A stretch of DNA of 38,677 nt from Micrococcaceae bacterium (GCA_025465475.1 JAODMR010000013.1:1-38677), one strand, 5' to 3'. Counted from the stretch's first letter, positions 11,823 through 20,005 are shown. Notes: generated by a model not told the origin, from the letters alone. Made by a program: numbers and translations.

Positions 11823-12449
11823 CTAGCTGTCGCTGGGCAGTTCGGCGTCGGGGGTGTTTTCGACCGACACCATCTTCCAGGCCCCATCGGTGTACTTGGC
11901 GCTCACGCTCAGGATGGTGCCCTTGACGTCGAACGGGGTCGAACCCTGCTCCACGCCACCCTTGCCGTACGTCGTCGACGGGTCCGCGCGGAATTCCAGC
12001 AGTGCGGGAACGGCACCATCGGTTCCGGGCGTGCCGTCGGTGTAGACGTTCAGCACCTTGGGCTGGCCACCCTTCATCCAGCCGCCGCTGGAGTACAGGT
12101 CCGAAAGAGTCTTGATCTGCTGGTTGCAGTAATCGCAGGACGGGTCGGAAACGGCCTGCAGTGCCTGCACATCGCCGGTTTGGAGGACATAGTTTTCCAC
12201 GTCGAACCAGTAGTAGGAAAAGGCGCTCATGCCCGCCTTGCCATCCTTGTCCAGCATGCTGTTCGTGGCCGGTTCGGCAACGTTGGCGGCGGCCGAGGTG
12301 GCTGTGGCCGGCTGTGGCTTGCTGACTTCAGTGGCAGTTGCGGAGGTTGACGCAGTCGGGGCCGGGGCAGCTGCGCCCGTACCGCATCCGGTCAGGGCCA
12401 GCAGGGACAGTGCCGCGCCGGCGGCCAGCAGCGAGAGTTTCGTCGACAT
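11823..12449 (-). CDS. DUF6318-family lipoprotein
   Basis: Predicted surface lipoprotein of 208 residues. The start is taken at 12449 because it gives a normal lipoprotein signal peptide (LSLLALTGC lipobox) with AGGAA upstream; the open frame extends further 5' without coding character. An Ala/Thr/Pro-rich linker follows, then the conserved domain with MSAFSYYWFDVENYVLQTGD, DPSCDYCNQQI (two cysteines two residues apart) and a C-terminal half that resembles an NTF2-like fold by general pattern. Function is unknown; the family is common in Arthrobacter relatives. A terminator lies in its upstream gap, so it is probably transcribed separately from perM-purN. Confidence 0.8.
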   Translation of the reverse strand: MSTKLSLLAAGAALSLLALTGCGTGAAAPAPTASTSATATEVSKPQPATATSAAANVAEPATNSMLDKDGKAGMSAFSYYWFDVENYVLQTGDVQALQAVSDPSCDYCNQQIKTLSDLYSSGGWMKGGQPKVLNVYTDGTPGTDGAVPALLEFRADPSTTYGKGGVEQGSTPFDVKGTILSVSAKYTDGAWKMVSVENTPDAELPSDS

Positions 12450-12490
12450 TCGATTCCTGGAATTCTTGCCCGGCCTGGTGCCCAGCAAAA

Positions 12491-12518
12491 AGCAGACCTG
12501 CCGCATGGCCGGTCTGCT
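12491..12518 (-). terminator. Terminator downstream of purN
   Basis: An 8-bp stem AGCAGACC/GGTCTGCT (12491-12498 with 12511-12518) is followed on the minus strand by a T-run (TTTTT counting the last stem base). It lies about 100 bases after the purN stop and just before the DUF6318 start. A second small hairpin, GCGGGCC-TCA-GGCCCGC (12554-12570), precedes it. Together they probably end the perM-purN transcript. Confidence 0.7.
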
Positions 12519-12619
12519 AGGGAGGGACATCCCCGGGATCAGTGTGGATAAGGGCGGGCCTCAGGCCCGCTGCCACCCTACCGGGGTGGGTTGTACGGCC
12601 CGGCATTTTGTGAGGCGCT

Positions 12620-13189
12620 TCACGTGCCGGCGTTACCCAGCGCTCCGAGCACCTGCACGAGCAACTCGCGTTCTGCCACCTTGATCCGCTCATGCAGCGA
12701 TTCTTCGCTGTCTCCGTCCTCCACTGGGACAGCCCGCTGGGCGATGATTGGCCCGGTGTCCACGCCGGCGTCGGCGTAATGAACGGTGCAGCCGGTTACC
12801 TTCACACCGTAGGCCAGGGCATCGCGGACGCCGTGCGCGCCGGGGAACGAGGGCAGCAGGGCCGGATGGGTGTTGATGTAGCGGCCCGGGAACGCATCGA
12901 TGAACCCCGGAGCGACGATGCGCATGAAGCCGGAGGAGATGACGTAGTCCGGCTGGTAGGAGGAGACGGTTTGCAGCAGTGCCCGGTCCCATTCCGCCCG
13001 GGTGGCGTAATCCTTGAAGTTCACCACGAACGTTTCGAGTCCGGCGGCAGCCGATCTTTCCACGCCACCCGTGCCATGCCGGTCTGCCCCCACGGCTGCA
13101 ATGTCCAGCGTGAGCTCACCACTGGCGACGGCGTCAATCACCGCCTGCAGGTTGGAACCCGACCCGGAGACAAGGACAACAATGCGCAT
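12620..13189 (-). CDS. purN: Phosphoribosylglycinamide formyltransferase PurN
   Basis: Transfers formyl from 10-formyl-THF to GAR in purine synthesis (EC 2.1.2.2). About 190 residues, the usual size. The N-terminus MRIVVLVSGSGSNLQAVID, the signature region FMRIVAPGFIDAFPGRYINTHPALLPSFPG (contains catalytic Asn and His) and VHYADAGVDTGPII, with its Asp, are all present. The ATG at 13189 fits the family N-terminus, although GGAAGG lies only one base before it; a GTG nine bases upstream is the alternative. The gap to perM is about 30 bases, so the two are co-transcribed. Confidence 0.95.
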   Translation of the reverse strand: MRIVVLVSGSGSNLQAVIDAVASGELTLDIAAVGADRHGTGGVERSAAAGLETFVVNFKDYATRAEWDRALLQTVSSYQPDYVISSGFMRIVAPGFIDAFPGRYINTHPALLPSFPGAHGVRDALAYGVKVTGCTVHYADAGVDTGPIIAQRAVPVEDGDSEESLHERIKVAERELLVQVLGALGNAGT

Positions 13190-13222
13190 GCCTTCCACTC
13201 TAGGTGACGTGCCCTGTCGCCC

Positions 13223-14494
13223 CTATCCGGCGTCGGCTGCCGTTGGGTCGGGCCGGTCCTGCCGGCGCTCCAACCACGGGCCTGCGGCATAACCGATCAA
13301 CACGCCAAGGCCCACCTCAGCGGCTATCCACGCAGCCGTCGCGAGGGGGTCGGGTCCCAGCGCCGTCAGCCGGCCAATGCCTGCCGACCCTTGGGCCAGC
13401 GCGGCCAGCAAGGCGGCGAGCAGGCCGCTGACGGCGCCGATCACCAGCCCCAGCACGAGGGTCGACACGAGGGCGGTGAACCACCGGACCTTGACCTTGA
13501 TGGCCAGCCACTCATCAAAGTGGTTTTCCCCTTCACGGAGGAACCACCAGCCTGCCAGGACGCCCGACAGCACGGGCACCACGACGGCGACCAAGCCCCA
13601 GGAGAGCTGCCCTACGGGCAGTGCACCCAGCAGAGGAATCGCAGGAACGGGCGCCACCAGGGTGCCCAGCGGCGAGACGGTGGAGCCGACGCCGAGGTGG
13701 AAGCCGGCGCCACTGGTCCAGGCAAGGGTCCACAGCACGAGGTTGGGCAGGAAACCGATTTGGGCGACCGTGAGGACGCTGCCACCCACAGCACCGGCCT
13801 TTAACCCTTCGTACACGGCGATCACGTCAGCCCAGTGCCATCCAATGTCCACGGCCAACAACAGGGCACTGAACGCGACGCCCGCCAGCAGCGCCACTAC
13901 GCCGCCCCGTACCGCTGCCCAGACATAGGATCCGGCCCACCGGGAATGCTGGCTGGTGCGGGCCACCCAGGCGGCAGCATCAACGCCGATCAGCCGGCCC
14001 CAGCCTCCTGCCTCCCGCCTGGCTCCCACAATCATTCCCAGCGTCACAACGACAAGGGGCACCAGCGCGGCCAGCAGCAGTGGCGCCGATGCATTGGGAG
14101 TGCTGCAGACAAACGCGGTACCCAGACCGGCGGCGGCGTACACCACCAGCGCTCCAGCCAGGGCCTGCCACAGCTGGTCCGTGTAGGACGCCCGGGCGAG
14201 CCGTCGTCCCGCACGCCAGGACAGGAGGAATGGAATCAGAGTCAGGCCCAGCGGCAACAGGTGCAGGGTGCCGTTCTCCACGGAAGCAGAACTTGTTCCG
14301 TCGGTCAGGCGCAGGTTCAGCGGAACGCCATGGACCACCAGCCAGACCTGACCGGCCAATCGGGCCAACGTCGCGACGGTTCTGTCCTGGAAGCCGTTTG
14401 CCCACCAGACGCCTGCCAATGGCAGGACAATCAACAGGGCCGACAGCAGGACCGCCTGGGCGGACTCCAGCATGCCTTGGAGCCACAGCGGCAT
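13223..14494 (-). CDS. perM: DUF6350 polytopic membrane protein, PerM-like
   Basis: Integral membrane protein of about 423 residues with around nine to ten hydrophobic segments. It resembles DUF6350, whose mycobacterial member PerM (Rv0955) acts in cell division and persistence and lies beside purN-purH, as here; the conserved neighbourhood is the main support. Visible features include the N-terminal helix AVLLSALLIVLPLAGVWWANG, a central GGSVLTVAQIGFLPNLVLW segment and an Arg/Asp/Pro-rich cytoplasmic tail. The start at 14494 is preceded by AAGGA with a six-base spacer; an in-frame ATG at 14536 with a poorer site would add 14 residues. A role in division is inferred from the family, not from sequence motifs. 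Confidence 0.78.
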   Translation of the reverse strand: MPLWLQGMLESAQAVLLSALLIVLPLAGVWWANGFQDRTVATLARLAGQVWLVVHGVPLNLRLTDGTSSASVENGTLHLLPLGLTLIPFLLSWRAGRRLARASYTDQLWQALAGALVVYAAAGLGTAFVCSTPNASAPLLLAALVPLVVVTLGMIVGARREAGGWGRLIGVDAAAWVARTSQHSRWAGSYVWAAVRGGVVALLAGVAFSALLLAVDIGWHWADVIAVYEGLKAGAVGGSVLTVAQIGFLPNLVLWTLAWTSGAGFHLGVGSTVSPLGTLVAPVPAIPLLGALPVGQLSWGLVAVVVPVLSGVLAGWWFLREGENHFDEWLAIKVKVRWFTALVSTLVLGLVIGAVSGLLAALLAALAQGSAGIGRLTALGPDPLATAAWIAAEVGLGVLIGYAAGPWLERRQDRPDPTAADAG

Positions 14495-14806
14495 GGGAAT
14501 TCCTTGGTGGCCCCCCTGGCCCGCTGTCAGTTTCATCGCCTTCTATCGTGCCATGAGCACTCCGGGGGCGCGCACAAGCAACGCCGGGGCTGGGGAACCC
14601 GCCCCATGACCCGCCTAGGTCCGCCGACGTGCCAGGTGCTTGGTGGCGCCGTCGCCGTCGCTGGGCGCCTTGTCGTCGTCGATTCCTCGCCATCGTCGCC
14701 GTCGTCGGCGGGTCGGCCGGGGCAGCACCTTACCCCGCCGCAATCCGGTGGCTATGCTGACTGCATCAATGCGGCATGGCACGTTCGCCAACAAGGGGGT
14801 CCTGCA

Positions 14807-15733
14807 ATGAGACGAGTTCCAACCACACGGGTCCGGGCGGTGGCAGCGGCGGTGGCTGGCCTCGTCGCCCTGGGCCTGATTGGCTGCAGTCCTGAGGCGC
14901 CGGGGACAACGGCCACCACCTCGGCGGGCTCCAGCTATGACGACATCGTCAACTCCGGCATGACGGCGGACGATGCCACCATTGCCGCCAACACCTGGGC
15001 CAGCCAGGTGAAGAAGAACGGTGTGCTGCATGTTGGTGGCACGGAGACATCGCAGTTGTTCAGCCTGCTGGATCCGGCGAAGGGCAAGGCGGTCGGCTTC
15101 GATGCCGGGCTGTCCCAACTGCTCGCCAAGTACATTCTAGGAACACCCAATACCAAGCTGGACCAGGTCACGGTTGATACCCGCGAGGACCTGCTGGTGA
15201 ACAAGTCCGTGGACGCCATCTTCGCGACGTACTCAATTACTGATAAGAGGGCCCTGCGCGTGGATTTTGCGGGCCCCTATTACTCATCCCAGGCCGGCAT
15301 CCTGGTGAAGGCCACCAACAATGACATCAAAGGCGTCGCCGACCTGGCTGGCAAAAAGGTGGCAACCCAGGCTGCGTCAACCGGCGTGACCCTGTTGGCA
15401 AACGAAGCGCCCACCGCCGAGGTGCTTGCGCTCCCGGACGACGCCCAATGCCTGGCAGCGGTTCAGCAGGGCCGGGCCGACGCCTACGTCATTGACCAGT
15501 CCCTGCTGCTGAACGCCCTCGTGGCCAATAAGGACGTGAAGATCACCGGGGATCCATTCGGCCCCAAGGACAACTACGGCATCGGGTTGACCAAGGGAAC
15601 CGACGCCAAGGCGTTCGTGAATGACTGGCTCAAGAAGATCATCGCCGATGGCACCTGGCTCAAGCTGTGGAAGGCGACAATCGGGAGCAGGACCGGAACG
15701 GACGTCCAGCCGACACCGCCCACCGTCGGCTAG
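14807..15733 (+). CDS. Polar amino acid ABC transporter substrate-binding lipoprotein (GluB-like)
   Basis: SBP_bac_3-type receptor of 308 residues. The lipoprotein signal has LIGC with the cysteine at residue 27. The mature domain begins VKKNGVLHVGGTETSQLFSL and carries GFDAGLSQLLAKYI, DAIFATYSITDKRALRVDFAGPYY (the common SITxxR ligand-binding region) and DLAGKKVATQAASTG. The ATG at 14807 is seven bases after AGGGGG; the open frame runs far upstream only as a shadow of perM. It precedes two permease genes in the same direction. Homology to the C. glutamicum glutamate system is suggested by order and motifs; the true ligand could be Glu, Asp or another polar amino acid. Confidence 0.88.
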   Translation: MRRVPTTRVRAVAAAVAGLVALGLIGCSPEAPGTTATTSAGSSYDDIVNSGMTADDATIAANTWASQVKKNGVLHVGGTETSQLFSLLDPAKGKAVGFDAGLSQLLAKYILGTPNTKLDQVTVDTREDLLVNKSVDAIFATYSITDKRALRVDFAGPYYSSQAGILVKATNNDIKGVADLAGKKVATQAASTGVTLLANEAPTAEVLALPDDAQCLAAVQQGRADAYVIDQSLLLNALVANKDVKITGDPFGPKDNYGIGLTKGTDAKAFVNDWLKKIIADGTWLKLWKATIGSRTGTDVQPTPPTVG

Positions 15734-15742
15734 ACGTCGACC

Positions 15743-16390
15743 ATGGATGTACTGTTCACCCGCTACCTGGGCACCTTCGCCGATGGGCTGTGGGTGACGG
15801 TCCAATTCACCGTGGTGGGATTTGTCGGCGCCATGATCCTCGGCGTTGTGCTGGCGACCTTCCGGATCAGCCCCGTTCCCTACCTGCGCGGCATTGGACT
15901 GCTTTATGTGGAGATCTTCCGCAACGTTCCCCTGGTGTCACTGCTCATCCTGGTGGTCTATGGCTTGCCGGAAATCGGCATCACCATCGACTACCTTCCC
16001 TCGGTCATGATGGCGATGGTCCTGGTCGGGGCGGCCTTTGCCTGTGAGGTCTTTCGGACGGGCATCAACGCCATTCCGGCGGGCCAGGTGGAGGCTGGCC
16101 GAGCCATCGGTCTGGGCTTCTTCGGCGTGCTGCGTGAGATCGTCTTTCCGCAGGCCACCCGTTCCATGGTCCAGCCCATTGTCACGCTCTTCATCGGGAT
16201 CCTGCTCTCCTCATCCCTGGCAGGCGTTGTGGGCGTGATGGATCTGACGGCGCAGGTCAGTTACATCAACAACCGGGAAGCGCTCGGCCTGGTGACGTTC
16301 CTGGTTGCCGCAGTCATTTACGCCTCGATCGCCTTGGGAGCCGGTGCGCTGGGAGCCCGCCTGGAAGTCCGCTTTCGGGTACTGCGATGA
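15743..16390 (+). CDS. Polar amino acid ABC transporter permease (GluC-like)
   Basis: HisM-type inner membrane permease of 215 residues with about five membrane helices. The EAA loop EVFRTGINAIPAGQVEAGRAIGLG, which contacts the ATPase, is intact, and LLYVEIFRNVPLVSLLILVVYGLPE is the typical start of the permease core. It begins nine bases after the binding-protein stop without a clear ribosome site, so coupling to the upstream gene is likely. It overlaps the next permease by four bases (ATGA). Confidence 0.92.
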   Translation: MDVLFTRYLGTFADGLWVTVQFTVVGFVGAMILGVVLATFRISPVPYLRGIGLLYVEIFRNVPLVSLLILVVYGLPEIGITIDYLPSVMMAMVLVGAAFACEVFRTGINAIPAGQVEAGRAIGLGFFGVLREIVFPQATRSMVQPIVTLFIGILLSSSLAGVVGVMDLTAQVSYINNREALGLVTFLVAAVIYASIALGAGALGARLEVRFRVLR

Positions 16391-17274
16391 GCGCCAACAC
16401 CGTATTGTTCGACGCCGTTGGCCCCAAGGCACGACGGCGGGTGGCTGTGCTGACAATTGTCAGCATCCTGGTGTCACTGGTGCTTGCCGGGCTGGCCTAT
16501 GCCCAGTTCTATCGCAGCGGACAGTTGGCTCCATCCAAGTGGGCCGAGTTCCACCAGCCCTCCACCTGGCAGTACCTGCTCAGGGCCTTCGGCAACACGG
16601 CCCTGGCGACGGTTGGTGCCGGCGCGATCGCCCTGCCCTTTGGCTTGGTGCTGGCGGTGGGGCGGCTATCGGGAGTGCGCTGGCTGCGCTGGCCCTGCAC
16701 CGCCGTCGTCGAGGTCCTCCGCGCCGTGCCCCTGCTGTTGATCATTTACATTTTCGTCTCGGGCCTGCCGCCCTATGGCATCAACCCCGACGTCTTTTGG
16801 AAACTCGTCATTCCGATTGGCCTATGCTCGGGCGCTACCATCGCCGAAGTTTTCCGGGCGGGCATCCTGGCCCTTCCGGCGGGGCAGACCGAGGCCGCGC
16901 TCGCCGTCGGGCTGACCAGGTCGCAGGCGTTCCGGCTGGTGGTGTTTCCCCAGGCGGTGCGGATTGTCTTTCCGGCGCTGATCGCCCAGGTGGTGATCCT
17001 GCTCAAGGACACCACCCTTGGGTACGTGGTGTCCTATGGCGAGCTGCAGCAATCGAGCAAGGTGCTGGTAGCTTCCACCGGGCACCTGGTCCAGACGTAC
17101 CTGCTGATAACGGTCATCTACATCGGCATGAACGTGGTGATTTCCAACATCGCCGGAGCCATCGATCGGCGGATGTCCCGCCGTCGTGCCGGAACCGGAG
17201 CCGCCTCGACGCCCACGGGCGCCCCACTCCCCGGCCAGGACGCCACCGAGCGCCAACTCAGCACCTTGGCCTAG
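16387..17274 (+). CDS. Polar amino acid ABC transporter permease (GluD-like)
   Basis: Second permease of the importer, 295 residues. The N-terminal part has an extra helix and an extracytoplasmic loop (YAQFYRSGQLAPSKWAEF) typical of GluD relatives; the core reads FGNTALATVGAGAIALPFGLVL and VVEVLRAVPLLLIIYIF, with EAA loop EVFRAGILALPAGQTEAALAVGLT. KDTTLGYVVSYGELQ is a strong signature of amino acid permeases. The tail is a polar, Ala/Thr-rich stretch. No ATPase gene follows; the operon ends at a repeat array. Confidence 0.92.
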   Translation: MSANTVLFDAVGPKARRRVAVLTIVSILVSLVLAGLAYAQFYRSGQLAPSKWAEFHQPSTWQYLLRAFGNTALATVGAGAIALPFGLVLAVGRLSGVRWLRWPCTAVVEVLRAVPLLLIIYIFVSGLPPYGINPDVFWKLVIPIGLCSGATIAEVFRAGILALPAGQTEAALAVGLTRSQAFRLVVFPQAVRIVFPALIAQVVILLKDTTLGYVVSYGELQQSSKVLVASTGHLVQTYLLITVIYIGMNVVISNIAGAIDRRMSRRRAGTGAASTPTGAPLPGQDATERQLSTLA

Positions 17275-17295
17275 CCGCAACCCACCCCACCCCCA

Positions 17296-17580
17296 CCGCC
17301 GAGTGTCGACATCCGCACGCCCCCCACCGCCGAATGTCGACATCCGCACGCCACCCCCACCACCGAGTGTCGACATCTGCACGCATGCGTGGGCGCGAGT
17401 GTCGACATCTGCACGGTTTACGTCGAAGGCCTGGGGCTTATCTCGACACTCGCTGGGAAAGCCGCACCCCAGGGGGGGCTTATCTCGACACTCGCCGGGA
17501 AAGCAACCCGCACGGGGGGGCTTATCTCGACACTCGCCGGGAAAGCAACCCGCACGAGGGTGCTTATCTCGACAATCGGC
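17296..17580. repeat. Intergenic repeat array B (direct then inverted, 42-bp period)
   Basis: This array fills the 377-bp gap between the convergent permease gene and the cold-shock gene. Four direct copies with core TGTCGACAT start at 17304, 17335, 17368 and 17400 (31-33 bp apart), each preceded by CGAG or CGAA. Then a unit beginning CTTATCTCGACA repeats four times at 17437, 17479, 17521 and 17563, a strict 42-bp period with few mismatches (the last copy is degenerate). The core CGAGTGTCGA of the first half is the exact reverse complement of TCGACACTCG in the second, so the halves are inverted relative to each other. Confidence 0.92.
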
Positions 17581-17595
17581 ATAAAGGGTTAAATG

Positions 17596-17626
17596 CGGCA
17601 GGGCGGGTCAGAAACCCGCCCTGCCG
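17596..17626. terminator. Terminator downstream of the cold-shock gene
   Basis: A perfect 13-bp GC-rich stem (17596-17608 with 17614-17626) with loop CAGAA lies 25 bases after the cold-shock stop. On the minus strand the 3' flank is CATTTAACCCTTT, moderately T-rich. It probably ends the cold-shock transcript and may block read-through from the permease operon. Confidence 0.8.
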
Positions 17627-17651
17627 GTGAAACTATGCGTGAAATGAAGGC

Positions 17652-17855
17652 TTAGAGAGCCTGGATGTTCACGGCCTGCGGGCCCTTGGGGCCCTGCTCG
17701 ACGTCAAAGGAAACCTTCTGGTTCTCTTCGAGGGAGCGGTATCCGCCGGAGTTGATCGCGGAGTAGTGCGCGAAAACATCCTGGCTGGAATCGTCGGGGG
17801 AAATGAAGCCGAAGCCCTTTTCAGCGTTGAACCACTTGACGGTACCTGTTGCCAT
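17652..17855 (-). CDS. Cold-shock domain protein (CspA family)
   Basis: A 67-residue single-domain nucleic-acid-binding protein, the normal size for CspA-type RNA chaperones. The RNA-binding motifs are visible: RNP1 as KGFGFI at residues 13-18 and RNP2 as DVFAHY at 26-31, following [14 protein letters not shown] lies seven bases before the ATG. The codon use is very biased and AT-richer gaps flank it, as for highly expressed genes. The leader contains a small hairpin AGCCCGA/TCGGGCT (17882-17898). Whether it is cold-inducible cannot be told. Confidence 0.96.
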   Translation of the reverse strand: MATGTVKWFNAEKGFGFISPDDSSQDVFAHYSAINSGGYRSLEENQKVSFDVEQGPKGPQAVNIQAL

Positions 17856-18119
17856 TTTTCTATCCTTCTGAAGTGGGAAGCAGCCCGATTTTCGGGCTTC
17901 CGATTAAGGTGTTCTTTGCCACTTCTTCAGAAAAGCAGCGGCTCCGAAGAATCACTGCTGGACTACAAAATGCCAACACAACAACTCGTTTCAGTATACA
18001 CAAATGGCTCTGCGGGACCGCAAGGTTTTTCTTTTCGCGCCTATCCTCGAAAAAGGCCTTCTATGATCAGGGTCACACTGTCGACAGCGTGCGACCATGG
18101 GAGAATTTAAGAGATTTCC

Positions 18120-19349
18120 ATGTCACATATATCCCTGTCCCAGGACGCCGCGCTTGGGCCCACCGAGAGTCGCCCCACTGCTCCTGCCCCCACCGACGGC
18201 GCACCAACCGATGGCACCGGCACCAGCCGCACCAGCGAGCCGCCGCCGACGCGTGGCAGGCGCGGTCTTCACCTGCGTGGCCAGCGCCGGCGCCAGCGCG
18301 GGCATCGGCGCCGGCATCAGCGGCGACAGGAGCTCAGGGAACACCGGGCCCGGCAACGGCATTTTTCCCGACATGATCCCCCGAATATCGGCCGGCGCTA
18401 CTTCCTGGCGAGCGTCGGGTCCGCTGCTGTCCTGACCGCGTTCAGGACCAACATCGCCGTCGACTACCAGCTAACGGAAAACACGTCATTCAAGGTCATC
18501 ACCCCCAATAACGAAGGCAACCGAACGGCAGCGAAGGCCTTTCCCGGGGCCGCCTGGTACCTGCTGGGCGGCTTCCGGGTCTCCAACCGCACGGCCGGGC
18601 GCAAGCTGGAGGCGTTGCAGGCTGCCATGAACGAGCGCGCGCCAGCCTCCTACATTGGCTACTCGAACGAGGGAATCGACGTCGCCCAATTGTTCATCGC
18701 CATCCTCGATGACGCGTACCGGCGAAAGATCACCTCGGCATACCTGTACGGGGACAGCTTTGGCGGCATGGTCGCCGTCGTCCTGGCGCCGCTGCTGGAA
18801 CAGAACGGCATCCGGGTCCGCATGATCACGTTCGGCTCCAGCCCCAGCAGCATCGCCGACGTCCGTGATCCCGACAAGCGGTACATCCCCGTCGCCGGCG
18901 CCGTTGTCCCCTACCTGGGTTTCGCGGGCCGGCTCGCCGCCGGCATCTGGAGCGGCATGACCAACCCCAACGGCCAGGACATGTACGCCGCGGCCAGGTC
19001 TGGTATCCGGTCATCGTTCGACAGCAATGCCAACAGCTTCATCCTGAGCACGTCCCAAGGGACGTTCCTACGCGCCTTCCCCAGCCAGTACGACGGCGAC
19101 ATCAGCACCGCCACCTGCATCGGGTTGCTCTATGACCCGAACGACTTCATCGTCAATGCGGAGACGGCCATCGCCGGCTGGCACGCCCTGCTGCCCCGGA
19201 ACACCTTCTTCCGTTACGACCTTCCGGGCACCGGCCACGCCAGCCCGGAAATTGCGCCGGCCGAATATTCAACGGCCCTGCGGGTGCTGCAGGACACCCT
19301 GCAGCCACTTCCGCAACCCCGGAATGGTCGACGCGAACGGTACTTCTAG
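18120..19349 (+). CDS. Alpha/beta hydrolase-like membrane-anchored protein with disturbed N-terminal frame
   Basis: The continuous frame gives 409 residues. The C-terminal 300 form an alpha/beta hydrolase-like domain with nucleophile elbow GDSFGG, a preceding strand SAYLYG, a candidate acid in LLYDPNDF and a candidate His in LPGTGHASPE. A hydrophobic segment FLASVGSAAVLTAF before the domain suggests membrane anchoring or export. Residues about 45-90 are an unusual run of Arg, His and Gln. Between about 18250 and 18390 the +1 frame instead has almost every codon ending in G or C and encodes an Ala/Gly-rich segment (VAGAVFTCVASAGASAGIG), so two compensating frameshifts are likely. Substrate unknown. 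Confidence 0.65.
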   Translation: MSHISLSQDAALGPTESRPTAPAPTDGAPTDGTGTSRTSEPPPTRGRRGLHLRGQRRRQRGHRRRHQRRQELREHRARQRHFSRHDPPNIGRRYFLASVGSAAVLTAFRTNIAVDYQLTENTSFKVITPNNEGNRTAAKAFPGAAWYLLGGFRVSNRTAGRKLEALQAAMNERAPASYIGYSNEGIDVAQLFIAILDDAYRRKITSAYLYGDSFGGMVAVVLAPLLEQNGIRVRMITFGSSPSSIADVRDPDKRYIPVAGAVVPYLGFAGRLAAGIWSGMTNPNGQDMYAAARSGIRSSFDSNANSFILSTSQGTFLRAFPSQYDGDISTATCIGLLYDPNDFIVNAETAIAGWHALLPRNTFFRYDLPGTGHASPEIAPAEYSTALRVLQDTLQPLPQPRNGRRERYF

Positions 19350-20005
19350 CGTCCGGAGATCTGCGCCAGCAGTTGCTCGAACGGCAGGGACTCCATCTTT
19401 GCCTGTTCCCGATCCTGCTGAATTTCGCGTCGCTGGCGGCCACCGTCACTCGCCGTTCCCTGCGGCACCAGGGCCGTGACCAGTTCTCCGGCGGCCTGCG
19501 CAATCCGGACGTCCAGCGCGCCGGCTCCCCCGTCGCCTGCACCCCAATCCTCGGGCGCCGCATAAACGGCCGTGGCCACGGTGCGGGCGCGGAAGTAACT
19601 GAAGAGCGGCCGCACCGCCATGTCGAGCACCATCGAGTGCCTCGGTGAGCCTCCGGTCGCGCCGATAATGACCGGCAGGCCCTCCAACGATTTGGGGTCC
19701 AGGACGTCAAAGAAGGACTTGAACAGGCCACTGTACGAGGCGGAAAACACCGGGGTGACGGCGATCAGCGCGTCGGCATCCGTCACCGCCTGCACGGCTG
19801 CCGCAAGCTTCGGCGGAGCGTATCCGGTGACCAGCATGTTGGCGACGTCCACCGCATAATCGCGCAGCTCAAGCACTGTTACGTCCGGCTCGACGCCCAG
19901 TTCCCGCAGTTGTGCTGTTGCAGCCGACGTCAACTGGTCGGCCAACATGCGGCTTGATGAGGGAACTCCCAAACCTGCTGAAAGAACCACTAGCCTGCGT
20001 TGCAT
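19346..20005 (-). CDS. NADPH-dependent FMN reductase (CE1759-like)
   Basis: Flavodoxin-like flavin reductase of 219 residues, which supplies reduced FMN to flavin-dependent enzymes. RRLVVLSAGLGVPSSSRMLAD is the phosphate-binding start, TPVFSASYSGLFKSFFDVLD and GATGGSPRHSMVLD are typical of the FMN_red family, and the C-terminal tail (QQDREQAKMESLPFEQLL) is a family-specific extension. The start at 20005 is chosen for GAGGAGA six bases upstream. Members are often next to luciferase-like monooxygenases; none is present here. It converges on the hydrolase gene, and the two stops share the four bases CTAG. Confidence 0.85.
   Translation of the reverse strand: MQRRLVVLSAGLGVPSSSRMLADQLTSAATAQLRELGVEPDVTVLELRDYAVDVANMLVTGYAPPKLAAAVQAVTDADALIAVTPVFSASYSGLFKSFFDVLDPKSLEGLPVIIGATGGSPRHSMVLDMAVRPLFSYFRARTVATAVYAAPEDWGAGDGGAGALDVRIAQAAGELVTALVPQGTASDGGRQRREIQQDREQAKMESLPFEQLLAQISGR

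Noticed and set aside
10448-11887. 479-codon minus-strand ORF over the MFS gene
   Set aside because: It mirrors the MFS gene and runs into array A; the product is Gln/Pro/Arg/His-rich, typical of an antisense shadow, while the plus strand encodes a clear transporter.
17437-17580. CRISPR-like array
   Set aside because: The 42-bp period is regular, but the sequence between cores is also conserved, so there are no unique spacers; no cas genes are near.
18211-18435. Separate small gene in the +1 frame inside the hydrolase N-terminus
   Set aside because: No ribosome site precedes 18211 and third-position bias fades at both ends. A double frameshift within one gene explains the data better, though this is not settled.
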